Part shown: positions 1 to 6,029 of the stretch, piece after piece | How the letters are laid out: each line of letters starts with the position of its first letter | How positions within the stretch are numbered: position 1 is the first letter of the stretch | Program-made: the position numbers and the translations under genes | The notes under the pieces: generated by a model | Told to the model about the DNA's origin: nothing | Seen by the model: only the letters and a program-made list of their open reading frames with translations | The model's database searches: none | DNA from: an uncultured Ruminococcus sp. | GTDB taxonomy: Bacteria > Bacillota > Clostridia > Oscillospirales > Ruminococcaceae | NCBI GenBank assembly: GCA_937898375.1 | Contig: CALEJX010000306.1 | Coordinates: 1 to 7,223, forward strand | Direction: 5' to 3' | Length of the DNA: 7,223 bases

Positions 1-481
1 CCACCTTTGCAGGCTCTTTATTTTTTGTAAGCCCAAGTCTGCCGCATATCCTTATGCAGTGGGTATCTGTGACCACCGCAGGCTTATGAAAAACATCGCC
101 CATAACAAGGTTTGCGGTCTTTCTGCCTATGCCTGCAAGAGTGGTGAGCTTTTCTATGGTATCGGGTATCTCGCCGCCGAAGTTATCCATTATCTGTCTG
201 CACATTGTAACGATAGAACGGGCTTTTGTTTTATACAGACCACAAGGACGGATTATCTCCTCGATATCGGCAACATCAGCGTTGGCAAAGTCCTCAATGG
301 TCTTATATTTTGCAAAGAGCTTTTTTGTGACGATGTTCACTCTTGCGTCTGTACACTGTGCTGAAAGTCTGCCTGCTATCATAAGCTCGTGGGGCTTTTT
401 ATAGTCAAGGGAGCATATGCCCTCGGGGTAGACCTGCTCCAGCCTTTCGACTATCATTTGCGCACGTTCTTTCTTTGTCAT
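1..481 (-). CDS. nth: Endonuclease III, N-terminal part (cut by window edge)
   Basis: This is a DNA glycosylase/AP lyase of base excision repair that removes oxidised pyrimidines. The first 160 residues are visible, reading from ATG at 481 off the left edge. The helix-hairpin-helix reads LAGIGRKTANLVMGD at about residues 115-129. Its Lys121 matches the catalytic lysine (K120 in E. coli), and Asp139 in the VTDTH motif matches the catalytic aspartate (D138). The block AGRLSAQCTDARVN (residues 36-49) matches the family's substrate-binding region. The C-terminal [4Fe-4S] cysteine cluster would lie outside the window, so its presence cannot be judged. An AAAGGAG ribosome site (about 490-496) lies 8 bases before the ATG, which supports this start. 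A sigma-A promoter lies just upstream. The gene is divergent from gdhA, with about 410 bases between the two starts. Family assignment is confident. Confidence 0.95.
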   Translation of the reverse strand, partial: MTKKERAQMIVERLEQVYPEGICSLDYKKPHELMIAGRLSAQCTDARVNIVTKKLFAKYKTIEDFANADVADIEEIIRPCGLYKTKARSIVTMCRQIMDNFGGEIPDTIEKLTTLAGIGRKTANLVMGDVFHKPAVVTDTHCIRICGRLGLTKNKEPAKV

Positions 482-521
482 TGGTATTGCTCCTTTGATG
501 TAAAATACGTTTCTGCTTTAT

Positions 522-550
522 ATTGTACACTTTTTTGCAGGATTCGTCAA
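522..550 (-). promoter_or_regulatory. Sigma-A promoter of nth
   Basis: On the minus strand, TTGACG (550-545) and TACAAT (527-522) are separated by exactly 17 bases. Each box is one base from consensus. The predicted transcription start falls near 515, giving a leader of about 35 bases before the nth ATG. Confidence 0.8.
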
Positions 551-792
551 CCGAAACTTCATAATACGGGAGCTTTTGCGGTGATATTTGCAGCTTACCC
601 CTCACAAAAGCGCTTGAAAGGCATTTTATGCACGCAAAACAGGCTTTTGGCTGCTATGTGTGATCTGCTGGCATTTCACGGAAATTTTACACGATTTATG
701 AATTTATGATCTTGATTTTACTTCACATTTCAAAAAAAGACTATGATTTTTATACAATTTCAATAAAATTATGAAATTTTGCATTTTACTGC
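551..792. other. Gene-free AT-rich stretch between the nth and gdhA promoters
   Basis: I see no credible gene here on either strand. Open frames that enter it come from antisense reading of nth and lack ribosome sites or recognisable protein features. The right half (about 690-792) is strongly AT-rich, as expected upstream of a strong promoter. The left half carries three alternating complementary 7-mers: GCTTTTG at 572-578, CAAAAGC at 605-611 and GCTTTTG at 643-649. No promoter or terminator that would make this stretch a transcript was found. Confidence 0.6.
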
Positions 793-808
793 TTGCAAAC
801 TGCAAAAT
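776..808. repeat. Inverted repeat around the gdhA -35 box
   Basis: ATTTTGCA (776-783) and TGCAAAAT (801-808) are perfect 8-base inverted copies separated by 17 bases. They flank the -35 hexamer at 793-798. The right arm also belongs to a tandem TGCAAAC/TGCAAAA pair (794-807). The position suits an operator or activator site for gdhA, but AT-rich DNA makes such repeats fairly likely by chance, and no binding protein can be named. Confidence 0.35.
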
Positions 809-821
809 AGTGTGCTATAAT
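793..821 (+). promoter_or_regulatory. Extended -10 sigma-A promoter of gdhA
   Basis: TTGCAA (793-798), a 17-base spacer and a perfect TATAAT (816-821) are preceded by TGC, an extended -10 element. Transcription should start near 828, giving a leader of about 64 bases. This is a strong promoter, in keeping with the codon bias of gdhA. Confidence 0.85.
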
Positions 822-831
822 GATGAGGTAA

Positions 832-858
832 TGTGCGGACAAAGCAAAAAGCCGTACA
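832..858 (+). other. Small hairpin in the gdhA 5' leader
   Basis: TGTGCGG (832-838) can pair with CCGTACA (852-858) over 7 pairs including one G-U, with a 13-base A-rich loop. It would sit at the very 5' end of the predicted transcript and could stabilise the mRNA. It has no T-tract, so it is not a terminator, and it does not match any riboswitch I know. Confidence 0.3.
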
Positions 859-878
859 CAAATTATAATTTATAAGAT

Positions 879-883
879 GGGAG
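879..883 (+). promoter_or_regulatory. Ribosome binding site that decides the gdhA start
   Basis: GGGAG lies 8 bases before the ATG at 892. The in-frame upstream ATG at 877 overlaps this site and has no ribosome site of its own, so 892 is the better start. Confidence 0.8.
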
Positions 884-891
884 TTTTAATA

Positions 892-2244
892 ATGGCTTTG
901 AACAATGCGTATCTTGAAAGCGTTTATGAGAAGGTTGAGAAGAGAAATCTCGGCGAAAAGGAATTCCTCCAAGCAGTATATGAGGTTCTGGAAAGCCTCA
1001 TTCCTGTTGTAGAAAAGAGACCTGACCTTGTTGAGGCAGGTATAATCGACAGAATAGTTGAGCCAGAGAGACAGATCATTTTCCGTGTTCCTTGGGTTGA
1101 TGACAACGGCAAGGTTCAGGTAAACAGAGGCTTCAGAGTTCAGTTCAACTCTGCTATAGGACCATACAAGGGCGGTATCAGACTTCACCCTTCAGTATGT
1201 GCATCAGTAATCAAGTTCCTCGGCTTTGAGCAGATCTTCAAGAACAGCCTTACAGGTCTTCCTATCGGCGGCGGTAAGGGTGGTTCAGACTTCGATCCTA
1301 AGGGCAAGTCTGACGGAGAAGTTATGAGATTCTGCCAGAGCTTCATGACAGAGCTTTGCAAGCATATCGGTGCTGACACAGACGTTCCAGCAGGCGATAT
1401 CGGTACAGGTGCAAGAGAGATCGGCTATATGTTCGGTCAGTACAAGAGGATCAGAAACGAGTTCACAGGCGTTCTTACAGGTAAGGGTCTTTCATACGGC
1501 GGATCACTTGCTAGAACAGAGGCTACTGGTTATGGTCTTTGCTACTACACAGCTGAGATGATCAAGTGCATGAAGAATGAAACATTCGCAGGCAAGACAG
1601 TTGTTATCTCAGGTTCTGGTAACGTTGCTATCTACGCTACAGAAAAGGCTACAGAGCTTGGCGGCAAGGTAGTTGCACTTTCTGACTCAAACGGCTACAT
1701 CTACGATCCAAACGGCATCAACCTCGATGTTGTTAAGCAGATCAAGGAAGTTGAGAGAGGCAGAATCAAGGAGTATGTAAACAGAGTTCAGGGTGCTGAG
1801 TACCATGAGGGCTGCAGCGGCATTTGGACTATCAAGTGCGATATCGCTCTCCCTTGCGCTACACAGAACGAGATCAACGAAGAGTCAGCTAAGGCTCTCG
1901 TAGCTAACGGTGTATTCGCTGTTGCTGAGGGTGCTAACATGCCTTCAACTCCAGAGGCTATCGCTGTATTCCAGAATGCAGGCGTTCTCTTTGGACCAGC
2001 TAAGGCTGCTAACGCAGGCGGCGTTGCTACATCAGCTCTTGAGATGTCACAGAACAGCGAGAGACTTTCTTGGACATTTGAGGAAGTTGACGCTAAGCTC
2101 AAGAACATCATGACAAACATCTTCCACAACTCATACAATGCAGCTAAGGAATATGGTCTTGAGGGCAACCTGGTTGCAGGTGCTAACATCGCAGGCTTCC
2201 TTAAGGTTGCTGACGCTATGAAGTGGCAGGGTATCGCTTACTAA
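892..2244 (+). CDS. gdhA: Glutamate dehydrogenase, probably NADP-specific
   Basis: It catalyses reductive amination of 2-oxoglutarate with ammonia to glutamate in the cytoplasm, the main ammonia-assimilating step when ammonia is plentiful. At 450 residues it has the length of hexameric bacterial GDHs. Lys93 (PYKGG), Lys117 (FEQIFKNSLTG), Lys129 (GGGKGGSDFDP) and the catalytic Asp169 (VPAGDIG) are all present with the family's spacing. The nucleotide fold starts at GSGNVA (241-246). The following LSDSNG segment (263-268) resembles the NADP-using E. coli enzyme rather than the NAD-using Clostridium symbiosum one, so NADP preference is inferred. The gene is monocistronic, with its own promoter and terminator. 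Lysine is almost always AAG and arginine AGA, unlike neighbouring genes, which suggests very high expression. The start at 892 is chosen over 877 because of the GGGAG site. Confidence 0.97.
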   Translation: MALNNAYLESVYEKVEKRNLGEKEFLQAVYEVLESLIPVVEKRPDLVEAGIIDRIVEPERQIIFRVPWVDDNGKVQVNRGFRVQFNSAIGPYKGGIRLHPSVCASVIKFLGFEQIFKNSLTGLPIGGGKGGSDFDPKGKSDGEVMRFCQSFMTELCKHIGADTDVPAGDIGTGAREIGYMFGQYKRIRNEFTGVLTGKGLSYGGSLARTEATGYGLCYYTAEMIKCMKNETFAGKTVVISGSGNVAIYATEKATELGGKVVALSDSNGYIYDPNGINLDVVKQIKEVERGRIKEYVNRVQGAEYHEGCSGIWTIKCDIALPCATQNEINEESAKALVANGVFAVAEGANMPSTPEAIAVFQNAGVLFGPAKAANAGGVATSALEMSQNSERLSWTFEEVDAKLKNIMTNIFHNSYNAAKEYGLEGNLVAGANIAGFLKVADAMKWQGIAY

Positions 2245-2272
2245 TTTAAGCGCATAAACAAAGCTATATACG

Positions 2273-2304
2273 AAACGGACGGCTTTTACACCGTCCGTTT
2301 TTTT
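2273..2304 (+). terminator. Intrinsic terminator of gdhA
   Basis: AAACGGACGG (2273-2282) pairs perfectly with CCGTCCGTTT (2291-2300) across an 8-base loop. The pairing runs straight into a T-run of seven ending at 2304. Read from the minus strand, the same hairpin has only TTT after it, so termination of the convergent ldh transcript would be weaker. The T-run overlaps the ldh stop codon (2303-2305). Confidence 0.93.
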
Positions 2305-3292
2305 ATTTGACCTGATTTTCTTTTATTATCCTGCCCTGCTCAAAGGCACGGGCGTTTTCCAGAGTTGTGCGGCTTATGGCGGCGAGAGCCTCCTCGGTGA
2401 AAAAGCCCTGATGAGAGGTGACGATAACGTTTGGGAAAGACAGAAGCCTTGCGGTCACGGAGCTTTCAAGGATATCCTCCTGTCGGTTTTCAAAGACGTT
2501 CTCGGTTTCCTCCTCGTAAACGTCAAGACCTACTCCGTGGAATTTTCGGCTTCTGATACCTTTTATAAGGTCCTCGGTATTCACCAACGCACCTCTGGAG
2601 GTGTTCACGAAAACAACGTTATCCTTCATAAGGGATATTGTCTCGGTATTTATAAGGTGGTAGCTTGCTTCTGTCAGGGGACAATGGAGTGAGATAAGAT
2701 CGCTTTCCCGCAGGACTTCGCTGAGGGGATAATATCTCACGAAATCAAGGTCGGGATTTTGATAAACGTCATAGGCTATAACACGCATACCAAAGCCGTG
2801 GCATATCCTACACATTGCCGCACCTATCCTGCCTGTGCCTATTATACCGGCAGTCTTGCCGTGAAAGTCAAGTCCCATAAGACCATTCAGGCTGAAATTG
2901 TTTTCCCTTACTTTTATATACCCCTTGTGTATTCGTCTTGTGACAGCCAGTGCAAGCGCCATGGCGTGTTCTGCCACGGCTTCGGGAGAATACCCCGGCA
3001 CTCTCAGCACTGTTATGCCGTATTTCTCGGCGGCTTTTATATCAACATTATTATAGCCTGCACAACGCATAAGAAGAAGCTTCACGCCGTGTTCGTGGAG
3101 CCGTCTTAAAACTGCGCTCGTTACGGCGGAGCTAACAAAAGCGCACACGCCCTCACAGCCCTCGGCAAGCTTTGCGGTCTCTTCTGTCAGGTCGGCTTCA
3201 AGGTAGATATTTTCTATGTCGGGATAGTTTTTACGCTGTTTTTCAAAAGAGTCTATATCATACTGCTTTGCGTCATAAAATATTATTTTCAT
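2303..3292 (-). CDS. ldhA: D-lactate dehydrogenase / D-2-hydroxyacid dehydrogenase, NAD-dependent
   Basis: It is predicted to reduce pyruvate to D-lactate with NADH, regenerating NAD in fermentation. The 329 residues equal the length of E. coli LdhA. The NAD fold reads GTGRIG (152-157), and Asp175 at the end of the next strand (VIAYD) indicates NAD rather than NADP. Catalytic residues of the D-2-hydroxyacid dehydrogenase family are visible: Arg233 (NTSRGALV), a Glu in DVYEEE (257-262), and His294 (TSHQGFF). The TSHQGFFTEEAL block and the GYNNVDIKAA segment point to the LdhA branch rather than PGDH or VanH, though exact substrate cannot be settled by sequence. GGAGG lies 7 bases before the ATG. 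The gene converges on gdhA and is divergent from a regulator that may control it. Confidence 0.88.
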   Translation of the reverse strand: MKIIFYDAKQYDIDSFEKQRKNYPDIENIYLEADLTEETAKLAEGCEGVCAFVSSAVTSAVLRRLHEHGVKLLLMRCAGYNNVDIKAAEKYGITVLRVPGYSPEAVAEHAMALALAVTRRIHKGYIKVRENNFSLNGLMGLDFHGKTAGIIGTGRIGAAMCRICHGFGMRVIAYDVYQNPDLDFVRYYPLSEVLRESDLISLHCPLTEASYHLINTETISLMKDNVVFVNTSRGALVNTEDLIKGIRSRKFHGVGLDVYEEETENVFENRQEDILESSVTARLLSFPNVIVTSHQGFFTEEALAAISRTTLENARAFEQGRIIKENQVK

Positions 3293-3333
3293 AAGATTCC
3301 CTCCGAATATTTTCTCTTCGTATTTTTTGCAGG

Positions 3334-3351
3334 TGTTTATAAAATTATACG
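3334..3351. promoter_or_regulatory. Candidate second operator over the ldhA -10 box
   Basis: TGTTTA-TAAAAT-TATACG matches 14 of 18 positions of the inverted repeat at 3422-3439, including a shared 10-mer AAAATTATAC (3341-3350). It covers the predicted ldhA -10 box, where a bound protein would block RNA polymerase. The region is AT-rich, so chance similarity is possible. Confidence 0.35.
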
Positions 3352-3372
3352 TTTTTGCCTTAATAAGATAAA
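3344..3372 (-). promoter_or_regulatory. Probable promoter of ldhA
   Basis: On the minus strand a perfect TATAAT (3349-3344) has only a poor -35 (TTTATC, 3372-3367) at 17 bases. The weak -35 suggests low basal activity or a need for an activator. Transcription would start near 3337, about 45 bases before the ATG. Confidence 0.5.
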
Positions 3373-3392
3373 ATTATCAAAGGTTGACAATT
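3372..3392. repeat. Inverted repeat between the divergent promoters
   Basis: AATTATCAA (3372-3380) and TTGACAATT (3384-3392) are 9-base inverted copies with one mismatch and a 3-base spacer. The right arm contains the -35 box of the regulator promoter, and the left arm touches the predicted ldhA -35. It could be an operator acting on both promoters. It resembles a Rex site only loosely, because the spacing and the outer bases differ. Confidence 0.35.
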
Positions 3393-3412
3393 GTGTACAA
3401 ATAGGATATAAT
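3384..3412 (+). promoter_or_regulatory. Perfect-consensus sigma-A promoter of the regulator gene
   Basis: TTGACA (3384-3389) and TATAAT (3407-3412) are both exact consensus, with the optimal 17-base spacer. Transcription would start near 3419. So strong a promoter before a regulator gene suggests that it is normally held down by repression. Confidence 0.9.
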
Positions 3413-3421
3413 ATAAATATT

Positions 3422-3439
3422 AGTATACAAAATTATACT
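3422..3439. promoter_or_regulatory. Candidate autorepression operator at the regulator's transcription start
   Basis: AGTATA (3422-3427) and TATACT (3434-3439) are perfect inverted copies around CAAAAT. With one further T and G on the outside, the element spans 3421-3440, just after the predicted start. A bound repressor here would block clearance of the consensus promoter. Confidence 0.5.
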
Positions 3440-3450
3440 GTAAATACCTG

Positions 3451-3465
3451 CTTTCTGCGGAAAGG
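3451..3465 (+). other. Small hairpin covering the regulator's ribosome site
   Basis: CTTTC (3451-3455) pairs with GAAAG (3460-3464) around a TGCG loop. The right arm is part of the GGAAAGGA ribosome binding site (3459-3466), 9 bases before the ATG at 3476. The stem is only 5 pairs, so it would dampen rather than shut off translation. Confidence 0.3.
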
Positions 3466-3475
3466 ATATAATGCC

Positions 3476-4885
3476 ATGTCACAGTTTTCGGAACTTCTGA
3501 GAGAACATATACATAAAAAAGATATAACCATAAAAGCTCTTGCCGAAAAGTGCGGTATTGACAGGACGTATCTTCACAAGATACTCAAAGGGGAAAGAAA
3601 AGTGCCTAACATGGCTTTTGTGGAAAACATATGCTTACAGCTCATGCTTTCGGCAGAGGACAAAAGCAGACTTATAGAGCTTTACAACATTTCCGAAATG
3701 GGCGAGGAAGTCTACAATCGCCGCAAGCAGGTGTCGAAGATAATACACGATATGGCGAACACCAACATGGAAGAACCTGACGGACTGACATTCAAGACTG
3801 AGGTTGACATTGACACTGTGCCTGAGATATCGATTTACACTGACAAGCGTGAGCTTAGGAAGAATTTGCAGATACTTATATGCAGTGATGTTCAAAACGG
3901 CTCTGACATTCAGGTAATTGCTCAGCCAACGGAGTTTCTGACTTCTCTGCTGTCTGTTGCCGCAGAGGGAAGCGAATCCACTATAAACCACCTGTTCTTC
4001 TTTGACAACACCACAGGGGAAAAAAGTCCTGCGAAATATAATCTTGATATCTTCCCGTTCATATGTCACCTTGCGCAGAAGCATGAAAAATATGAGCCGC
4101 TTTACTACTATGAGAGTGCGGCGGCATATTTCAACTCCACGAACATCATGCCCAACATAATAATCACAAACAATTTTATCATCAGAACAGACAGTGACTA
4201 CTGTGAGGGCGTTATATACAAATCACAGCCTATGGTAGGCTTTTATATGCGGCAGTTTGAAAAACTCAGGGGCAAATGCACAAAGCTTCTTGACCACGCC
4301 ATGGATATTTTTGAGTATGTTTATTTCTGGTATGACGACAACGCAAACTTTGTTGGCATGGACTTTCAGCCTTGCACCATGCTGTGTCTTACCGAGGATA
4401 TATACAACGCTCATGCGCTTCTGCCTGCTGACGCAAAGGAGTATATAAAGCAGAAGCTCACAATGGGCAAAAAGGCGCTTTTGGAGCACAAGTTCATAAA
4501 TCTGTTCAGCGAAAAGGGTCTTGCGGAATTCATGGCGACAGGCGAAATATTCGAGCTGCCGAGAAATTCCTACACTTATCCTACCCTTGCAGAGCGCAAG
4601 ATAATGCTGCAAATAATGATATCACTTTGCGAAAGCGGCACGGCGGATTACAGGATAATAAAGGACGATTATTTTGCGGTGTCGAAAAATCTTTGCATAA
4701 ACATTTCCGACAACACCAGCCTTAACATCGTTGCAAGAAACAACTGCTTCTCTGATTTTTCTTATTTGAAGATAAGTGAAACGAGCATCGTTCAGGCTTC
4801 CTGGGACTATTTTCAGTATTTCATAAGCACTGACGCCGTTTGCTCACATGAGGAGACTATCGAGATACTAAGGTCTTACCTATAA
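3476..4885 (+). CDS. XRE-type helix-turn-helix regulator with a large unknown C-terminal region
   Basis: I do not recognise this 469-residue protein beyond its N-terminus. Residues about 6-60 form a Cro/CI-type DNA-binding domain; the turn and recognition helix run from ITIKALAEKCGIDRTYLHKI (17-36), and the domain probably extends through a helical segment to about residue 95. The remaining 370 residues show no membrane segment, signal peptide or known catalytic motif. They are rich in aromatic residues (for example FFFDN at 173-177, PLYYYES at 208-214, YVYFWYDDN at 281-289) and look like a soluble sensing or oligomerisation region. A consensus promoter, a palindrome at the transcription start and the divergent ldhA suggest autoregulation and control of ldhA; both are inference. 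The gene converges on sigF with 36 bases between stops and has no T-tailed terminator of its own. Confidence 0.85.
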   Translation: MSQFSELLREHIHKKDITIKALAEKCGIDRTYLHKILKGERKVPNMAFVENICLQLMLSAEDKSRLIELYNISEMGEEVYNRRKQVSKIIHDMANTNMEEPDGLTFKTEVDIDTVPEISIYTDKRELRKNLQILICSDVQNGSDIQVIAQPTEFLTSLLSVAAEGSESTINHLFFFDNTTGEKSPAKYNLDIFPFICHLAQKHEKYEPLYYYESAAAYFNSTNIMPNIIITNNFIIRTDSDYCEGVIYKSQPMVGFYMRQFEKLRGKCTKLLDHAMDIFEYVYFWYDDNANFVGMDFQPCTMLCLTEDIYNAHALLPADAKEYIKQKLTMGKKALLEHKFINLFSEKGLAEFMATGEIFELPRNSYTYPTLAERKIMLQIMISLCESGTADYRIIKDDYFAVSKNLCINISDNTSLNIVARNNCFSDFSYLKISETSIVQASWDYFQYFISTDAVCSHEETIEILRSYL

Positions 4886-4909
4886 AAAACGGGCGAACAC
4901 TGTCCGCCC
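4884..4909 (-). terminator. Intrinsic terminator of the spoIIA operon
   Basis: On the minus strand, GGGCGGAC (4909-4902) pairs with GTTCGCCC (4898-4891) over 8 pairs including one G-U, with a 3-base loop. It is followed by G and six T residues (4889-4884). Read on the plus strand, one pair becomes A-C and no T-run follows, so it serves the minus-strand operon. Its T-run overlaps the stop codon of the convergent regulator gene. Confidence 0.85.
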
Positions 4910-4921
4910 ACTATAATGATA

Positions 4922-5587
4922 TTATTCAAGCTGTTCACGCATTAAAGTGAGCAGCTTTTTTTCACGTCTTGACACCTGCACCTGCGTCATGCCAAGCTGT
5001 TTTGCCGTTTCCACCTGAGTTTTGTTCTGAAAATATCTTAGGTATATGAGCTTTCTGTCCTCGGCGTCAAGGGAAGATATGACCTGACGGAGAGAGAGCC
5101 TGTCCGCAATTTCTATATCGGGAGCTTCAACTGGGATATCTATTTGCCCGTGGCGGTCGTCATCATCAGAGTTTTCAGTAAGGCTCACAGGGGGCAGGGC
5201 GACGTTCATAGCAAGGGTTACGGCTTCTTCGCTTTCTCCTGACAGTTCGCAAAGCTCGCTTACTGTAGGCTCTCTCCCCTGCTGTATGGAAAATCGCTCA
5301 CGCTCTCTTACAAGGCGCATGGAAAGCTCTTTTATGCTTCGTGACACTTTTATCGTGCCGCCGTCACGGAAAAGCCTTTTTATCTCCCCCAAGATAACAG
5401 GCACTGCATAGGTGGAGAATTTCACTCCACGGTCGCTGTCAAAGGCTTTTGCCGCTTTCACAAGACCTATACAGCCTGCGCCGTAGAGATCGTCATACTC
5501 TATGCCACGATTGCGGAAGCGGTTTGCGCACAGGTGAACAAGCCCCAGATTTTCTTCTGCAAGAGGGGTCTCGACTATGCTGCTCAT
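4922..5587 (-). CDS. sigF: Forespore sigma factor sigma-F
   Basis: It directs RNA polymerase to early forespore genes once released from SpoIIAB. The 221 residues include region 2 (NRGIEYDDLYGAGCIGL, 26-42; FSTYAVPVILGEIKRLFRD, 57-75), the sigma-F-like GTIKVSRSIKEL (77-88), region 3, and region 4 with helix-turn-helix ETAKQLGMTQVQVSRREKKL (193-212). The GTIKVSRS segment fits sigma-F better than sigma-G (PIRVSRS), and the operon position agrees. Compared with the 255-residue Bacillus subtilis protein, about 30 N-terminal residues before region 2.2 are missing. The VSRREKK motif has Arg where Bacillus has Leu; I recall both traits in Ruminococcaceae relatives, so they may be lineage features. 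The ATG lies one base after the spoIIAB stop and has only a weak GAAAGAG site, suggesting translational coupling. Confidence 0.93.
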   Translation of the reverse strand: MSSIVETPLAEENLGLVHLCANRFRNRGIEYDDLYGAGCIGLVKAAKAFDSDRGVKFSTYAVPVILGEIKRLFRDGGTIKVSRSIKELSMRLVRERERFSIQQGREPTVSELCELSGESEEAVTLAMNVALPPVSLTENSDDDDRHGQIDIPVEAPDIEIADRLSLRQVISSLDAEDRKLIYLRYFQNKTQVETAKQLGMTQVQVSRREKKLLTLMREQLE

Positions 5588-5588
5588 G

Positions 5589-6029
5589 CTATACTCTTTC
5601 TTTCAGCGTTTTTTCAAGGACAAGGGTAGTTCCCTCACCAAGCTTGCTGTGGACTTTCACCTTGTCCATAAAGCTTTCCATGACCGCAAAGCCAAGGCCT
5701 GCTCTTTCCTCCTCAGGTGCGGTGGTGAAAAGCGGCTGCATAGCCTGCTCTATATCGGCGATACCGCAGCCCTTATCCCTTATTTTTATGTAGACGTGCC
5801 TGTTCTCGAATATCCTTATCTGCATAAATATCTCCCCTAGGGTGTTTCGGTATCCGTGGACAATGGCGTTTGTGACTCCCTCTGACACGGCGGTTTTGAC
5901 ATCTGCAAGCTCGTCGATCTGCGGGTCAAGCTGAGCAAGGAAACCGCTGACTGCAACTCTAGCAAAGCGCTCATTTTCAGAATAGCTGGGAAAACTGACT
6001 TTCATTTCATTAAGGGGCTTGCGTTTCAA
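5589..6029 (-). CDS. spoIIAB: Anti-sigma-F factor and SpoIIAA kinase SpoIIAB
   Basis: It binds sigma-F and holds it inactive, and it is also the serine kinase that phosphorylates SpoIIAA. It is a GHKL-type ATPase. The N box carries Glu50 and Asn54 (SEGVTNAIVHGY), the G1 box Asp85 (IRDKGCGI), and the G2 box RAGLGFAVMESF (109-120). Arg24 (NERFAR) matches Arg20 of the B. subtilis protein, the residue that contacts both partners. Starting at TTG 6029 gives 146 residues, the B. subtilis length, with the sequence MKRKPLNEMKVSF. An AAAAAAAGGAG site lies 10 bases upstream. A GTG at 6041 is too close to that site and the ATG at 6068 has none; ATG 6005 is another possibility. The start overlaps the spoIIAA end by 20 bases, so translation is probably coupled. 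Confidence 0.95.
   Translation of the reverse strand: MKRKPLNEMKVSFPSYSENERFARVAVSGFLAQLDPQIDELADVKTAVSEGVTNAIVHGYRNTLGEIFMQIRIFENRHVYIKIRDKGCGIADIEQAMQPLFTTAPEEERAGLGFAVMESFMDKVKVHSKLGEGTTLVLEKTLKERV

Noticed and set aside
405..605. 66-codon minus-strand frame overlapping the nth start
   Set aside because: It is out of frame with nth and crosses the nth promoter and start, and nth itself is clearly coding there.
669..695. Sigma-54 promoter upstream of gdhA (TGGCATTTCACG)
   Set aside because: The TTGC half of the -12 element is missing, and a strong sigma-A promoter lies just downstream.
389..709. 106-codon plus-strand frame across the nth start and the intergenic region
   Set aside because: It runs antisense to nth over its first part, has no ribosome site, and its protein has biased cysteine/phenylalanine composition with no recognisable domain.
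877..891. Upstream ATG as the gdhA start
   Set aside because: It overlaps the GGGAG ribosome site and lacks its own. The 892 start gives the usual family N-terminus.
1788..2189. 133-codon minus-strand frame inside gdhA
   Set aside because: It is a by-product of the GC-containing third positions of gdhA. No start signal or family resemblance is seen.
3372..3392. A canonical Rex site upstream of ldhA
   Set aside because: The spacer is 3 bases rather than 4, and the outer half-site bases do not match TTGTTAA-N4-TTAACAA well enough to name it.
3635..4084. 149-codon minus-strand frame antisense to the regulator
   Set aside because: It is antisense to a gene with a clear start, promoter and domain, and has no ribosome site of its own.
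4223..4612. 129-codon minus-strand frame antisense to the regulator
   Set aside because: Same reasoning as the 3635-4084 frame: no independent evidence, and the composition fits an antisense by-product.
5449..5840. Two overlapping plus-strand frames antisense to sigF and spoIIAB
   Set aside because: The minus-strand proteins are unmistakable; these frames have no ribosome site or homology.
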